A DNA stretch of 64,000 nt, taken from the NCBI GenBank assembly GCA_934096985.1, contig CAKONC010000001.1, positions 124,001 through 188,000 of the forward strand, given 5' to 3'. This document shows positions 41,866 to 52,200 of this stretch, piece after piece. Source of the DNA: an uncultured Bacilli bacterium. Its GTDB lineage: Bacteria > Bacillota_I > Bacilli_A > RF39 > UBA660. Position numbers and translations under genes: made by a program. The notes beneath the pieces were generated by a model, which searched no databases, was not told where the DNA came from, and saw nothing but the letters and a program-made list of their open reading frames with translations. Within the stretch, counting starts at the first letter, position 1, and every line of letters begins with the position of its first letter.

Positions 41866-43251
41866 ATGGTATTTTCAAGCATTTCATTTTTATATTATTT
41901 TTTGCCAGTATTTTTAGTTTTATATTTCTTAACTCCTGTAAAATATAGAAATATTACTTTATTAATTGGTAGTTTATTATTTTATTTTTATGGAGAGCAA
42001 AGATATTTTTATATAATTATTTTGATGGGACTAATAAATTACTTAATAGGAAATAAGTTATCAAAAAGTAAAAGCAAGTTTATTTTAACTATTGGAATTT
42101 TAATAAATATCTTAGTATTATTTTATTTTAAATATTATGATTTTTTTGTTCAAAATTTTAATAATATATTTGGTTTTAATATAAGTTTTTTAAATATTAT
42201 AATTCCTTTAGGGATAAGTTTTTTTACTTTTAAAAATATAAGTTATATCGTTGATATTTATAATGGCAAAATTCAAAAGGCTAAAAATCTATTTTATTAT
42301 TTAACTTATTTAGTAATGTTTCCAAGTTTAGTGCAAGGGCCTATCGTTAGGTATGAAACAGTTTCTGAAGAGTTAGAAAAAAGAAGTAGTTCATTTAATT
42401 TATTTTCTAAAGGTGTTTCAAGATTTGTAATTGGTCTTTCTAAAAAAGTTATTTTAGCAGATACCTTAGGAAAGTTTATAAGTAGTTTAAGTTTAATTGA
42501 AAGTCAAACAGTACTTTCTGCTTGGTTAAAAGCAATTTGTGATATCACTAGATTATATTTAGATTTTTCTGGTTATAGTGATATGGCAATTGGACTTGGA
42601 TTAATGTTAGGCTTTCACTTTTTGGAAAACTTTAATTATCCATTTTGTGCAAGTTCACTTACAGACTTTTGGCGTAGATGGCATATTTCATTATCAAGTT
42701 TCTTCAAAGACTATATTTATATTCCTTTAGGAGGAAGTAGGGTTAATAAATTTAGAAAATATTTAAATATTTTTATTGTTTGGTTTGTTACAGGCCTTTG
42801 GCATGGCGCAAGTTGGAATTTTATTTTATGGGGATTATATTTTGGCATATTTTTGGTAATAGAAAAGAAATTATTTTATAATTTTTTTCAAAAACATAAA
42901 ATACTAGGAAATATTTGGACCAATATTTTAGTTATTATAGGATTTGTTATGTTTTATCAATATAATATTTCTGATATAACAAAATTACTTGGTTTAATGT
43001 TTGGTAAAAATGCTTCTTTAGTAAATATTGAAACTATTTATTATTTGAAAAATTATTTAGTATTATTAATTATTTCTTTTATATGCTGTACACCACTTAT
43101 AAAAAATGTAATTTTAAAATTAAGAAAAAACAAAAAATGGAATGTGATTATAAATATATTAGAAACTATTTCATATGTAGTACTTCTTATTATTTGTACA
43201 TCATTTATAATTGATGCATCATCAAGTCCATTTTTATATTTTAGGTTTTAA
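41866..43251 (+). CDS. MBOAT O-acyltransferase (DltB/AlgI-like)
   Basis: 461 residues with about eleven membrane helices. MBOAT signature DFSGYSDMAIGLGLMLGFHF near residue 230, FCASSLTDFWRRWHISLSSF and WFVTGLWHGASWNFILWG, with the catalytic His. The family transfers acyl groups, usually acetyl, across the membrane to extracellular polymers. Followed by DHHW, DUF4358 and SGNH genes, which gives the job: O-acylation of a wall polysaccharide. RBS AAGG upstream of ATG. Confidence 0.93.
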   Translation: MVFSSISFLYYFLPVFLVLYFLTPVKYRNITLLIGSLLFYFYGEQRYFYIIILMGLINYLIGNKLSKSKSKFILTIGILINILVLFYFKYYDFFVQNFNNIFGFNISFLNIIIPLGISFFTFKNISYIVDIYNGKIQKAKNLFYYLTYLVMFPSLVQGPIVRYETVSEELEKRSSSFNLFSKGVSRFVIGLSKKVILADTLGKFISSLSLIESQTVLSAWLKAICDITRLYLDFSGYSDMAIGLGLMLGFHFLENFNYPFCASSLTDFWRRWHISLSSFFKDYIYIPLGGSRVNKFRKYLNIFIVWFVTGLWHGASWNFILWGLYFGIFLVIEKKLFYNFFQKHKILGNIWTNILVIIGFVMFYQYNISDITKLLGLMFGKNASLVNIETIYYLKNYLVLLIISFICCTPLIKNVILKLRKNKKWNVIINILETISYVVLLIICTSFIIDASSSPFLYFRF

Positions 43252-43260
43252 GAGGTTAAT

Positions 43261-44355
43261 ATGAAAGAAAAAATTGTATCAATTTTATTTGTATCTATGT
43301 TGTTAGTTTTAGGCTTAGGAAGTATTATTGCCAAAGATAATGATATTTCATATAAAGAAAGAAGAACTTTAACAAAAATGCCTTCATTAAATTTAAAAAG
43401 TATTTTTTCTGGTGATAATTATTTTGAAAATTTAACAAATTATTTTAATGATCAATTTATTTTCAGAGATAATTTTAAGTCTTTGAAAGGAATTACAACA
43501 AGCAAAATATTTCTTATGAAAGAAAATAATGGTATATATGAAAAAGATAATTATTTATTTCAAATGGAAACAAATGTAAATAAAAAGTCAATTGACAATT
43601 TATTAAATAAAATAAAATATATTGATAATACTTATTTAGATAATCAAAACAAATATTTTGTAATGATTCCAGATAAAAATTATTATTTAGATGATGAAAA
43701 TATTCCTAAACTAGGGTATAATAATATTATAGATAGTCTAAAAAATGGGCTACCTAATGATGTTAAATGGATTGACATAACAAAATCTTTAACTTTAGAT
43801 TCGTATTATAAAACTGATATTCATTTTAAAGAAAGTAAGTTAAGTGATGTAGTAAAAACTTTATCTAATAATATGAATTTTGAAAGTAGTAATACTAATT
43901 ATACTTTAAAAAAATATTATCCTTTTTATGGTGCACTTTATGGAAAGGTTGCTAGTAATATTAAAGCAGATGAAATTGAATATTTAACAAATGATGTTAT
44001 TAATAATGCTAGCGTTTATAATTATGAAAAAAATAGAGTAGAAAAAGTATATATGGAAGATTACTTAAAAAATGTTGATAGTTATGATGTATTTTTATCA
44101 GGAGCAACACCACTTTTAATTATTGAAAATAAATTTAATGATTCAGGAAAAGAACTTGTAATGTTTAGAGATTCTTTTGCTAGTTCATTAGCACCTTTAT
44201 TAATTGAAAGTTATTCTAAAATAGTAATGGTTGATTTAAGATACGTTAGTAGTAAATATCTTGAAAAAATTAATGAATTTTCTGTTAAAGAAGATGCAGA
44301 TGTTATGTTTATTTATAGTACAGTTATTATTAATAATAGTTTTTCTTTAAAGTAG
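43261..44355 (+). CDS. DHHW-family (AlgJ/AlgX-like) protein
   Basis: 364 residues. N-terminal signal anchor (IVSILFVSMLLVLGLGSII), then KDNDISYKERRTLTKMPSLN and FENLTNYFNDQFIFRD at the start of the mature part. Catalytic-type residues: MIPDKNYY, KTDIHFKESKL (DxHF, usual DHHW) and ELVMFRDSFASSLAPLL (DSF). DHHW proteins partner MBOAT acyltransferases as the extracytoplasmic acyl-handling subunit. Nine bases after the MBOAT gene. Confidence 0.88.
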   Translation: MKEKIVSILFVSMLLVLGLGSIIAKDNDISYKERRTLTKMPSLNLKSIFSGDNYFENLTNYFNDQFIFRDNFKSLKGITTSKIFLMKENNGIYEKDNYLFQMETNVNKKSIDNLLNKIKYIDNTYLDNQNKYFVMIPDKNYYLDDENIPKLGYNNIIDSLKNGLPNDVKWIDITKSLTLDSYYKTDIHFKESKLSDVVKTLSNNMNFESSNTNYTLKKYYPFYGALYGKVASNIKADEIEYLTNDVINNASVYNYEKNRVEKVYMEDYLKNVDSYDVFLSGATPLLIIENKFNDSGKELVMFRDSFASSLAPLLIESYSKIVMVDLRYVSSKYLEKINEFSVKEDADVMFIYSTVIINNSFSLK

Positions 44356-44371
44356 TAAGGAGTGTGGGTAT

Positions 44372-44842
44372 ATGAAGAAAAAAATTAGTTTAGTATTACT
44401 TGTAATTATGGTTACTTTATTATGTTCAGCATGTGGTAAGAAAGAAGAAAACATAAAAGGAAACTTACCAGATTTAATGAATAAATTATATGAAAATCTT
44501 GATGGTTTTTCCACTGAAAATTTACAGCAGGTAGCATTTACAAAAGATGAACAAGAATATTTTATCGGAGATGTTTCATTTGATTATAAAGATGCATTAG
44601 CAAGTGAACCAGTTATGTCTTCGGTAGCTCATTCAGTTGTTTTAATTAGATTAAATTCTTCGAAAGATGCAGAAAAAGCTACAAAAGAAATAAAAGAAAA
44701 AGTAGATCCTAGAAAATGGGTATGTGTAGAAGTTGAAGAGAAAAATGTAATTGTCGAAAGCAAGGGAGATTTAGTACTTTTAGCAATGGATAATCAGTAT
44801 TCTGAGGCTATTAAAGAAAATTTTCTGAATTTAAAAAATTAA
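44372..44842 (+). CDS. DUF4358 lipoprotein
   Basis: 156 residues. Lipobox LLCSAC near residue 21 gives a lipid-anchored mature protein. The rest matches the DUF4358 pattern (family found in acyltransferase clusters of Bacillota): DLMNKLYENLDGF and the closing KGDLVLLAMDNQYSEAIKENF. Role unknown; the neighbourhood implies a part in O-acylation. RBS GGAGTG. Confidence 0.8.
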   Translation: MKKKISLVLLVIMVTLLCSACGKKEENIKGNLPDLMNKLYENLDGFSTENLQQVAFTKDEQEYFIGDVSFDYKDALASEPVMSSVAHSVVLIRLNSSKDAEKATKEIKEKVDPRKWVCVEVEEKNVIVESKGDLVLLAMDNQYSEAIKENFLNLKN

Positions 44843-44932
44843 AGTAAATTTTGTAAAAAAATTGTATATCAAAGCGAGGCAACTTGCTTTTTTTTATAAA
44901 AAAGATTATTCTAATTATGAAGGATGTTTTTT

Positions 44933-45850
44933 ATGGAAAAACAAATTAAATTAAAAAAGAACATTATTATATTTTATGTTTTACTTTTTCTAATAGTATT
45001 TATATCTATTATAGTTTTGTTTTTGAAAAATATTTTAATAAAAAGTAATTTTACAAATAAAAGTAATAATTCAAATAACATTGTAAAAGTTGAAAATAAT
45101 ACAGTAGAAAATATTCCGAGTGAAAATGTAGAAAATAAAACTCCTACAGAAAATGATAACAAAACTTTAGATGACAATATGAATGTAACCGATAATGAAC
45201 CTACTGTAGATAATAAAACAAATCCTACTGAAAATGAAACTCCTTCAGTTACTAAACCAAATTCTACATATGTTCAAGATGAATTTTTAATTGATGATAT
45301 AACTAACGAAGATGCTAAAAATATCTTTATTGAAAAACACGCTATGGTAGTCGGTGATTCAATGGGAGAGGGTTTAGATTGCTATAAAGTACTTAATTCA
45401 GAAAGCGTTGTATGGGCTCGTGGAAGAAGAATTGATACAATGAAAAATGATTTAGATAAAGTAATTACATATAATCCAAAATTTTTATTTCTATCTTATG
45501 GTGCAAATGATATAAAATCATGGTCATATAATTATGATGGTTGGATTAATAAATATAGAGAAGTTATATTAATGATACAAAGTGCTCTTCCAGAAACAAA
45601 GATAATTGTTAATTCTGTTTTACCTGTAGGAGATTACGCTTTGCAAAGTGATCCATCATTTACTTATCAAGAAACATATAATGAAAAACTTAAAGAATTA
45701 GCCAAAGAACTTGGTATTCAGTTTTTGGAAAATGGTATTTATTTAAATGATCGCGTAAATTCTTTTTCATCAGATGGTGTTCATCCAAAAGCTAGCTTCT
45801 TCTTTTTATGGGGAAGACACATGGCAAGTTATTTAAAAAGTGTAAACTAA
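44933..45850 (+). CDS. SGNH/GDSL hydrolase, membrane anchored
   Basis: 305 residues. N-terminal membrane helix, then a linker rich in Asn, Glu, Pro and Thr (residues 45-110), then an SGNH domain: AMVVGDSMGEGLDCY (Ser block), SYGANDIKSW (Asn block), and a terminal DGVHPKASF (Asp-His). It can be an esterase or an acyltransferase acting on the same extracellular polymer as the MBOAT system just upstream. GAAGGA precedes the ATG at 44933; the nearer ATG at 44924 overlaps it. Confidence 0.88.
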   Translation: MEKQIKLKKNIIIFYVLLFLIVFISIIVLFLKNILIKSNFTNKSNNSNNIVKVENNTVENIPSENVENKTPTENDNKTLDDNMNVTDNEPTVDNKTNPTENETPSVTKPNSTYVQDEFLIDDITNEDAKNIFIEKHAMVVGDSMGEGLDCYKVLNSESVVWARGRRIDTMKNDLDKVITYNPKFLFLSYGANDIKSWSYNYDGWINKYREVILMIQSALPETKIIVNSVLPVGDYALQSDPSFTYQETYNEKLKELAKELGIQFLENGIYLNDRVNSFSSDGVHPKASFFFLWGRHMASYLKSVN

Positions 45851-45853
45851 AGT

Positions 45854-45887
45854 AAACTGAAAACGAATAATTTTTCAGTTTTTATTT
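45854..45887 (+). terminator. Intrinsic terminator of the O-acylation cluster
   Basis: AAACTGAAAA pairs with TTTTCAGTTT, followed by T residues. Confidence 0.8.
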
Positions 45888-45917
45888 TTTATGCTATTAT
45901 AAATATGGTGGTAAAAT

Positions 45918-46943
45918 ATGAAATGTGTAAAATTAACAGGTGTTAAAAATTTAAATGTAGCACAAGAAAATGAAATTGTAAGTGATGGCAAAAAAGTAAT
46001 TTTTAAAGTAGATACTTGCGGTATTTGTGGTTCTGATATACATTATTGGGATATGGGTCAACCTGAAGGCTTAGTAATGGGTCATGAATTTTGTGGAACA
46101 GTTGTCGATCCTGGTAGTAGAGCTGATTTAAAAATTGGTGATAGAATAACTGGACTTCCTATTTCTCCGTGTGGAAAATGTGATGCTTGTAAAAGTGGAA
46201 ATCCTCAATATTGTCCTGAAACATGGGCTCATGCAGTAGGACTTTCTTTAGATTATCCTGGTGCATATGCGCAAATGTCAAGTTGCCATCCAGATATGGT
46301 TAGAAAACTTCCAGATAATGTTTCAAACGAAGAGGCTTGTATGGTAGAACCTTCTGCAGTAAGTTTACATGGTATTGGTCTTGCAAACATTAATGTAGGT
46401 GACAAAGTTGCCATAATTGGTGGCGGAATTATTGGCCTTATGGCTGCAGAATTTGCTAAAATGGCAGGAGCTACATATATAGCGCTTCTTGAAACAAATG
46501 AAAATCGTGGAAAGAAGGCTTTAAAATTTGGCTGTGTTGATGAATATTTCAATGCTTTAGATGATAATCTAGTTCCTATGTTAAAAGAAAAAACTGCTGG
46601 TGGATTTGATAAAGTTATTGATTGTTGTGGTAATTCTGCTGCAGTAAGTGAAGCTATAATGATAACTAAAAATGGTGGAACAATAGTTTTAGTTGGTGTT
46701 TCAATGGCTCCAATAACAATTCCAACTGTAGTATCTGTTATGGGTGAAATAACTATGAAAGGTTCAATTGCATATACTGAGTTTGATTTTGATAGAACTA
46801 TTAAATTAATTGCAGATGGCAAATTAAATGTAAAGAAATATATTGATGACATAATACCTTTAGAAAAAGCTCAAGAAGCTTTTGAAAGATTAACATCAGG
46901 AACCGATGATGCAATTAAAATTATTTTTAAACCAAATAATTAA
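45918..46943 (+). CDS. Zinc-dependent medium-chain dehydrogenase
   Basis: 341 residues. Catalytic zinc site CGICGSDIHYWD and GHEFCGTV; structural zinc site with four Cys in CGKCDACKSGNPQYC; Rossmann motif VAIIGGGIIGLMAAE near residue 165. Belongs to the sorbitol/threonine/butanediol dehydrogenase type of zinc alcohol dehydrogenases; substrate not determinable. RBS GGTGGTAA. Monocistronic. Confidence 0.88.
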   Translation: MKCVKLTGVKNLNVAQENEIVSDGKKVIFKVDTCGICGSDIHYWDMGQPEGLVMGHEFCGTVVDPGSRADLKIGDRITGLPISPCGKCDACKSGNPQYCPETWAHAVGLSLDYPGAYAQMSSCHPDMVRKLPDNVSNEEACMVEPSAVSLHGIGLANINVGDKVAIIGGGIIGLMAAEFAKMAGATYIALLETNENRGKKALKFGCVDEYFNALDDNLVPMLKEKTAGGFDKVIDCCGNSAAVSEAIMITKNGGTIVLVGVSMAPITIPTVVSVMGEITMKGSIAYTEFDFDRTIKLIADGKLNVKKYIDDIIPLEKAQEAFERLTSGTDDAIKIIFKPNN

Positions 46944-47020
46944 TCAACATATTTAAAAAAGTGTTTATTTACATAAAAATCTTAAATTTGTACAATTATA
47001 ATAGAAAGGAGAAAAAATAT

Positions 47021-47569
47021 ATGTTAGAAAAATTTAATAAATTTTTATATTCATCAATAATATTATCAGTATTAATGTTTGTTTTAGGATTAATATTTAT
47101 GATTTATCCAAATGTATCATTTTCAGTAATTACTTATATAGTAGCTGTATTTCTAATTATTAATGGAATTTACTTTATTATAGAAAAAGATACAAGTTTA
47201 TTTTTTTCAGGTTTCTTAACTTTAGGAGTTCTAGAATTATTAATGGGAATTATAATGATTATTAATCCTCAGATAGTTAAAACATTATTTCCTATAGTAG
47301 TGGGAATATCAATGGTTGTAAAATCTGCTCTTGATTTAAGAATATCTTTATTATTAAGCGGTAGTGGTTACAAAAATTGGCTAATTCTATTTATATGTTC
47401 ACTTCTTTCAATTATCTGTGGAATTTATATTATAATAAATCCAGGTATTGGAAGTGAAGTAATAACTACTTATGTTGGTATAGTAATAATGGTTTATGCA
47501 GTATCAAATATTATAGATACAATTATCTTCAAAAAGCATGTAAATGATATAGTTAAACTTTTAAAATAG
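47021..47569 (+). CDS. HdeD/DUF308 membrane protein
   Basis: 182 residues with six membrane helices in three similar hairpins. The pattern FVLGLIFMIYPNVSFSVITY (helix 1-2) and GIYIIINPGIGSEVITTYVG is typical of DUF308. AGAAAGGAG precedes ATG 47021, so the earlier in-frame start at 46961 is wrong. Function unknown. Terminator follows. Confidence 0.85.
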   Translation: MLEKFNKFLYSSIILSVLMFVLGLIFMIYPNVSFSVITYIVAVFLIINGIYFIIEKDTSLFFSGFLTLGVLELLMGIIMIINPQIVKTLFPIVVGISMVVKSALDLRISLLLSGSGYKNWLILFICSLLSIICGIYIIINPGIGSEVITTYVGIVIMVYAVSNIIDTIIFKKHVNDIVKLLK

Positions 47570-47588
47570 GTTACAACCTATTTTTTTT
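47565..47588 (+). terminator. Intrinsic terminator
   Basis: AATAGGTT (47565-47572) pairs with AACCTATT (47575-47582), then T residues. Confidence 0.85.
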
Positions 47589-47622
47589 ATAATTTAAGGT
47601 TTATTTAGTAAATAATCAAACC

Positions 47623-47814
47623 ATGATACTTTCAAAAGAACAAATATACGATAAAGTGTGGGGCATTGAAAATGAAAGTGAATCAAATTATATGGAAGCA
47701 TATATGTCATTTTTAAGAAAAAAACTAAAAGCAATAGCTTCAAGTGTAACTATAAAGTCCTATCGAAATTTAGGCTATAAATTGGAAGTTCAAAATGAAG
47801 AAGTTAAAAAGTAA
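47623..47814 (+). pseudogene. C-terminal fragment of an OmpR-family response regulator
   Basis: 63 residues: SKEQIYDKVWGIENESESNY, an FLRKKLKAI segment and YRNLGYKLEV, the winged-helix effector domain of OmpR/PhoB regulators. The receiver domain is missing and no upstream frame continues it. It sits 20 bases before the fragment of a kinase, the natural partner, so this is the relic of a two-component operon. Confidence 0.8.
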
Positions 47815-47959
47815 AGTATTTTTATTTAATTATTTAGTTTTAACATTTTGTTTAATAACTATTATTACTATTTTCAATGTACAAAAGTATTTTGAAGTTA
47901 AAAAGAAAATAGAAAATTCTTTGAAAGATATAAAAGAAAATAATTTAAGAGCTCAAAAT
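47795..47959 (+). pseudogene. N-terminal fragment of a sensor histidine kinase
   Basis: About 55 residues with ATG at 47795: a basic start, one membrane helix (FLFNYLVLTFCLITIITIFN) and the beginning of an extracytoplasmic part. It overlaps the regulator fragment by 20 bases, as in an operon. The frame then runs without break into an IS3-type transposase fragment, so the insertion element truncated the kinase. Confidence 0.65.
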
Positions 47960-48514
47960 AATGACCGTAAAGATGAACCATTTGAAAAGATAGTTTCAGA
48001 TACAACTTCATTCTATTTCAAAGGAAAAAAATATGATTGGACATTTTATTTAGATGTGTTTAATAATGAAATTGTTGGATTAGATGTAAGATAAACAATG
48101 TACGGAAATGGTATATTAAATCATAAAAAAGCTGTAGAAAATATGCTAAATAACAAAATAAAAAGAGGATATAAAGACCTAGACACAATAGTTCACATAG
48201 ATCAAGGCATTATTTATTCCTCAGTATCATTTAAAAATATATTTAATTCCTATAACATAACCAGATCTACGTCTAGAGCTGGTACACCAACAGATAATCC
48301 AGTTATTGAATCCAAAAATGGATGGTTAAAGAAAAAAATGTATATTGATTTTGACGTAAATAATTATAACACAGTTAAAGAATTTATTGATGATATTATT
48401 TGGGATAATAATAACTATAGACCCAGTTATGCTTTAAATTATAAAAACCCAATTGAATATAGAACTCAACTGGGCTTTCAACAATACTTTTTTAGTGTCT
48501 ACTTTTTGTTGACA
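47960..48514 (+). mobile_element. Truncated IS3-family transposase remnant with an in-frame stop
   Basis: The OrfB integrase core from about DRKDEPFEKIVSDTTSFYF onward: first Asp in SDTTSFYF, second Asp in VHIDQGIIYSS, Glu in NPVIESKNGWLKKK, and the C-terminal YRPSYALNYKNPIEYR motif. TAA at 48092-48094 interrupts the frame between LDVR and TMYGNG. The N-terminus and orfA are absent. TGTCTACTTTTTGTTGACA at 48496-48514 resembles the terminal repeat of this IS type; the opposite end is not found. It is dead as a transposon. Confidence 0.8.
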
Positions 48515-48540
48515 ACTTCATTTTTAATAAGTAGCATTTT

Positions 48541-49098
48541 TTATATTTCATCTTTTATTAATTTATCGATATAAGAAATTATTTCATCTTTAGTATACTT
48601 ACCATTAGAATTTAAATATTCAAATCCTAAATTTAGGACTCCACCAACGTAGAATTTAGCAATAATCTCTGCGGGAATACCATCATTAATTTTTTCTTTA
48701 CTAATTCTTTTTAAAATATCATCATTTATTGCACTAAGTAAAATATCCATCATTATACTATTTCGATTATGTACCATAATTGAGGAATATATATCTTTTT
48801 TATCCTCAACATGGTTTAAAAATATTTTAATAAGTTCAAGATAGTATTCTTTTATATTTAATGCTTTGTTATTTTCAAGTTTTTGAGAAAATTCATCTTT
48901 TAAATCTTTAATGAAATCTACAAGAAGTTCATATTTATCTTCATAATGAGCATAAAAGGTTGATCTATTTATTAAGGCTTTTTCACATATATCAGATACT
49001 TTAATTTCTTCAAATGTTTTCTCTTTCATAAGTTCCACTAAAGCAGTGTATATCATTCTTTTTGTTTTAATAACCCTCAAATCTTTTTTCTTTTCCAT
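48541..49098 (-). CDS. TetR-family transcriptional regulator
   Basis: 185 residues. N-terminal TetR HTH: RVIKTKRMIYTALVELMKEK then FEEIKVSDICEKALINRSTF and YAHYEDKYELL, ligand-binding helices following, with the C-terminal WF/TetR_C-type region. Start ATG 49098 is preceded by TTGGTG; the frame could begin at TTG 49110 but that lies in the RBS. Divergent from the MMPL transporter, which it likely represses. Confidence 0.92.
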   Translation of the reverse strand: MEKKKDLRVIKTKRMIYTALVELMKEKTFEEIKVSDICEKALINRSTFYAHYEDKYELLVDFIKDLKDEFSQKLENNKALNIKEYYLELIKIFLNHVEDKKDIYSSIMVHNRNSIMMDILLSAINDDILKRISKEKINDGIPAEIIAKFYVGGVLNLGFEYLNSNGKYTKDEIISYIDKLIKDEI

Positions 49099-49159
49099 TT
49101 TTTTCACCAACTAAAGTATATCACTTTATTAATCAAAATAAAAGATAAATAGCAAAATG

Positions 49160-49241
49160 TTGGATAAAAATATACATAATTTGATATTTTGTTGGATAAC
49201 AAGCATTTAAAAGTTTATGTGTGTGTTATTTTCTTATCCAT
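49160..49241. promoter_or_regulatory. Candidate TetR operator repeats
   Basis: TTGGATAA at 49160-49167 and 49192-49199 on the plus strand, and ATGGATAA on the minus strand at 49241-49234. The three near-identical octamers lie between the divergent regulator and transporter starts, where a TetR dimer would be expected to bind. Confidence 0.45.
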
Positions 49242-49278
49242 TGTAATAAAATACTTTGTGTGAAAGGAAAGATGACAA

Positions 49279-52200
49279 ATGAAAAAGTTTGCAGACAAAA
49301 TATGTAAGCATAAAAGTCTTATTTTAATTGTAACCGGTATTTTAATGGTTCTATCATTTATCGGTATGAGTTTAACTAAAGTAAATTATGATATTTTAGT
49401 TTACTTACCTGCAGATATTGAAACAATACAAGGCCAAAATATATTAACTGATGACTTTGAAATGGGTTCATATTCTGTGGCAATAGCAAAAAATATGTCC
49501 TCAAAAGAAATAATAAAGTTAGAGGATAAAATTAAAAATGTAAAAGGAGTAAATAAAGTAGTATCACTATATGATGCTACCGGAGTAATTCCTGTAGATA
49601 TTTTACCAACTGATATCACAAAATATTTACATGATGATAACGCCGATATATTTTTAATTACTTTTGCAGGTGGAACTTCTTCAGAAGAAACCATTAATGC
49701 CGTAAAAGAAATAAGAAATCTTACTAGTGATAATGTAAAACTTGGCGGAATGAGTTCAATGGTACTTGATACAATGAACCTTTCAAATGAAGAAATAGTT
49801 ATTTATATAATTATTGCAGTAATACTTTGTATTGCAGTGTTAGAATTTTCACTAGATTCATATATAGTTCCAATTTTACTTCTTGCAAATATTGGTATAG
49901 CTATACTTATAAATATGGGAACAAATGTCTTTTTAGGAGAAATTTCCTACATAACAAAGGCATTAGTTGCAGTACTTCAACTCGGAGTAACTACTGACTT
50001 CTCAATTTTCTTATATAACTCTTACGAAAAGAAAAAAGCATTATATAAATCAAAAGAAGAAGCAATGGCAAATGCTATTATAGAAACTTTTACTTCAGTT
50101 ATTGGTAGTAGTCTTACAACAATTGCAGGTTTCTTAGTTTTATGTACAATGAGTTTAACTTTAGGAAAAGACTTAGGTATTGTAATGGCAAAAGGTGTTT
50201 TAATCGGACTTATTTCAACACTTTTACTATTCCCAACATTACTTCTTACATTTGATAAATTAATTGATAAAACTAAACATAAAAAGATAAATTTAGTTTT
50301 TGATAAATTAAATCATTTTATTGTAAAAAATTATAAAGTAATATTTATTATTTTTGTACTTTTAATAGTACCTGCATATTTAGCTTATTCAAAAGTAGAT
50401 GTATATTACAAAATGGATAAAACACTTCCTGATACTTTGGAAAGCATAAATGCAAATAAAGAATTAAAAGATAAATTTAACATAGTAAGTCCAGAAATGA
50501 TTATTTTAGATAGTAATGTTAAAACAAGTGATGTAAGTAATATGATACGTGAAATTAAAGATGTTGAAGGTATTGATTTTGCTTTATCACTTTCTGAACT
50601 TGAGAAAATGGGACTTTCTGAAAATGTTATTCCAAGTGATTTGCTTAAAATATTTAAAAGTGGTAAATATCAAATGGTACTTGTAAATAGTATTTATGAA
50701 GTGGCCAGTGATGAAATAAATAATCAAATTACTTTGGTTAATGACATAGTTAAAAAATATGATAAAACCGCTATCGTAGCAGGTGAAGGACCACTTATGA
50801 AAGATTTAATTAAAATAAGTGATACTGACTTTAATAATGTAAATTATTCAAGTATATTATGCGTATTTATCATATTAATTATTTGTTTAAAAGCATTTGC
50901 TTTACCTGTTTTATTAATAATCACTATTGAAGCCGCTATATTCATAAATATGAGTATTGCATACTTTGGTGGAGTAGTTTTACCATTTGTAGCTCCAATA
51001 GTACTAGGAACAATTCAGTTAGGAGCAACAATTGACTACGCTATACTTTTAACAACTACATACAAAGAAAAAAGAAACACTATGGATAAGAAAAAAGCAA
51101 TGGAAGAAGCACTTAATTACTGCGGAGCTTCAATACTTATAAGTGGTTTATGTTTCTTTGCTGCAACATTTGGTGTAGGAGTATATTCTAAGCTTGAAAT
51201 GATTTCATCATTATGTACTCTTATTTCAAGGGGAGCCATTATAAGTATGGCGGTAGTAATTTTAGCACTTCCTACAGTACTTCTTACATTTGATAAATTA
51301 ATATTTAGAAAGAAAGGAAATGATAATATGAAAAATGTTAAGAATAAAAAAATTATAGAGGCATCATTTTTAGCACTTCTAACTTTAATGCCATTAAATA
51401 CATTTGCTCTTTCAAAAGATGAAACAGTTTATGCTCATTTAAATGAAAATGGTGAAAGTAAAAGTGTTATAGTTTCTGAAATTTTAAAAAATACAGAAAA
51501 CAAAAATGAACTTATTGATTATTCAACTCTCGAAGATATCGTAAATAAAAATGGAAACGAAACTTATACACTTGATAAAAATAAATTAACTTGGATGAGT
51601 AACGGAAATGATATATATTATGAAGGTAAATATCAAAAGTCTTTACCAATTTCAATGGATATAACTTACAAATTAGATGATAAAAGGGTAAATGCTAAAG
51701 ATGTTTTAGGCCAAAGTGGTAAAGTAGAAATTATCATTAATTACAAAAATAATTCTAAAAAAAGTGTTAATATAAATGGAAAAAATGCAAATATTTATAC
51801 ACCATTTATGATTATGTATGGTGCAATGCTTGATAGTAATTATAATAAAAATGTAACTATTAATAATGGTAAAGTTATTGCAAATGGTAATAAAAATATG
51901 GTAGTAGGTTTAGCTATTCCAGGGCTTAAAGAAAGTCTTAATATAAATGAACTTTCACTTGACAGCTTAGTTATCACATATGAAACTACAAACTTCGAAG
52001 TACCTACAATGTATAATGTTATTTCAAATAAACTAATAAGTGATGGAAATTTTAATATTTCTAAAATAAATACGCTTTATGAGAAAGTTGAAAGCCTTCA
52101 AGATGGAATTGATAAAATTAATGAAGGTTCAAAAAGTCTTAGTGATGGTTTATCACTTTTAAAAAATACTCTTATAACATCTTTATCTTCTTTAGATGAT

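Noticed and set aside
46253..46852. A 199-codon minus-strand frame inside the zinc dehydrogenase gene.
   Set aside because: The plus-strand protein has all family motifs; the minus frame has none and no start signal.
47795..48574. Read as two intact hypothetical proteins.
   Set aside because: Both frames are parts of a truncated kinase and an IS3 OrfB core with one in-frame stop; the second frame also runs into the antisense of the TetR gene end.
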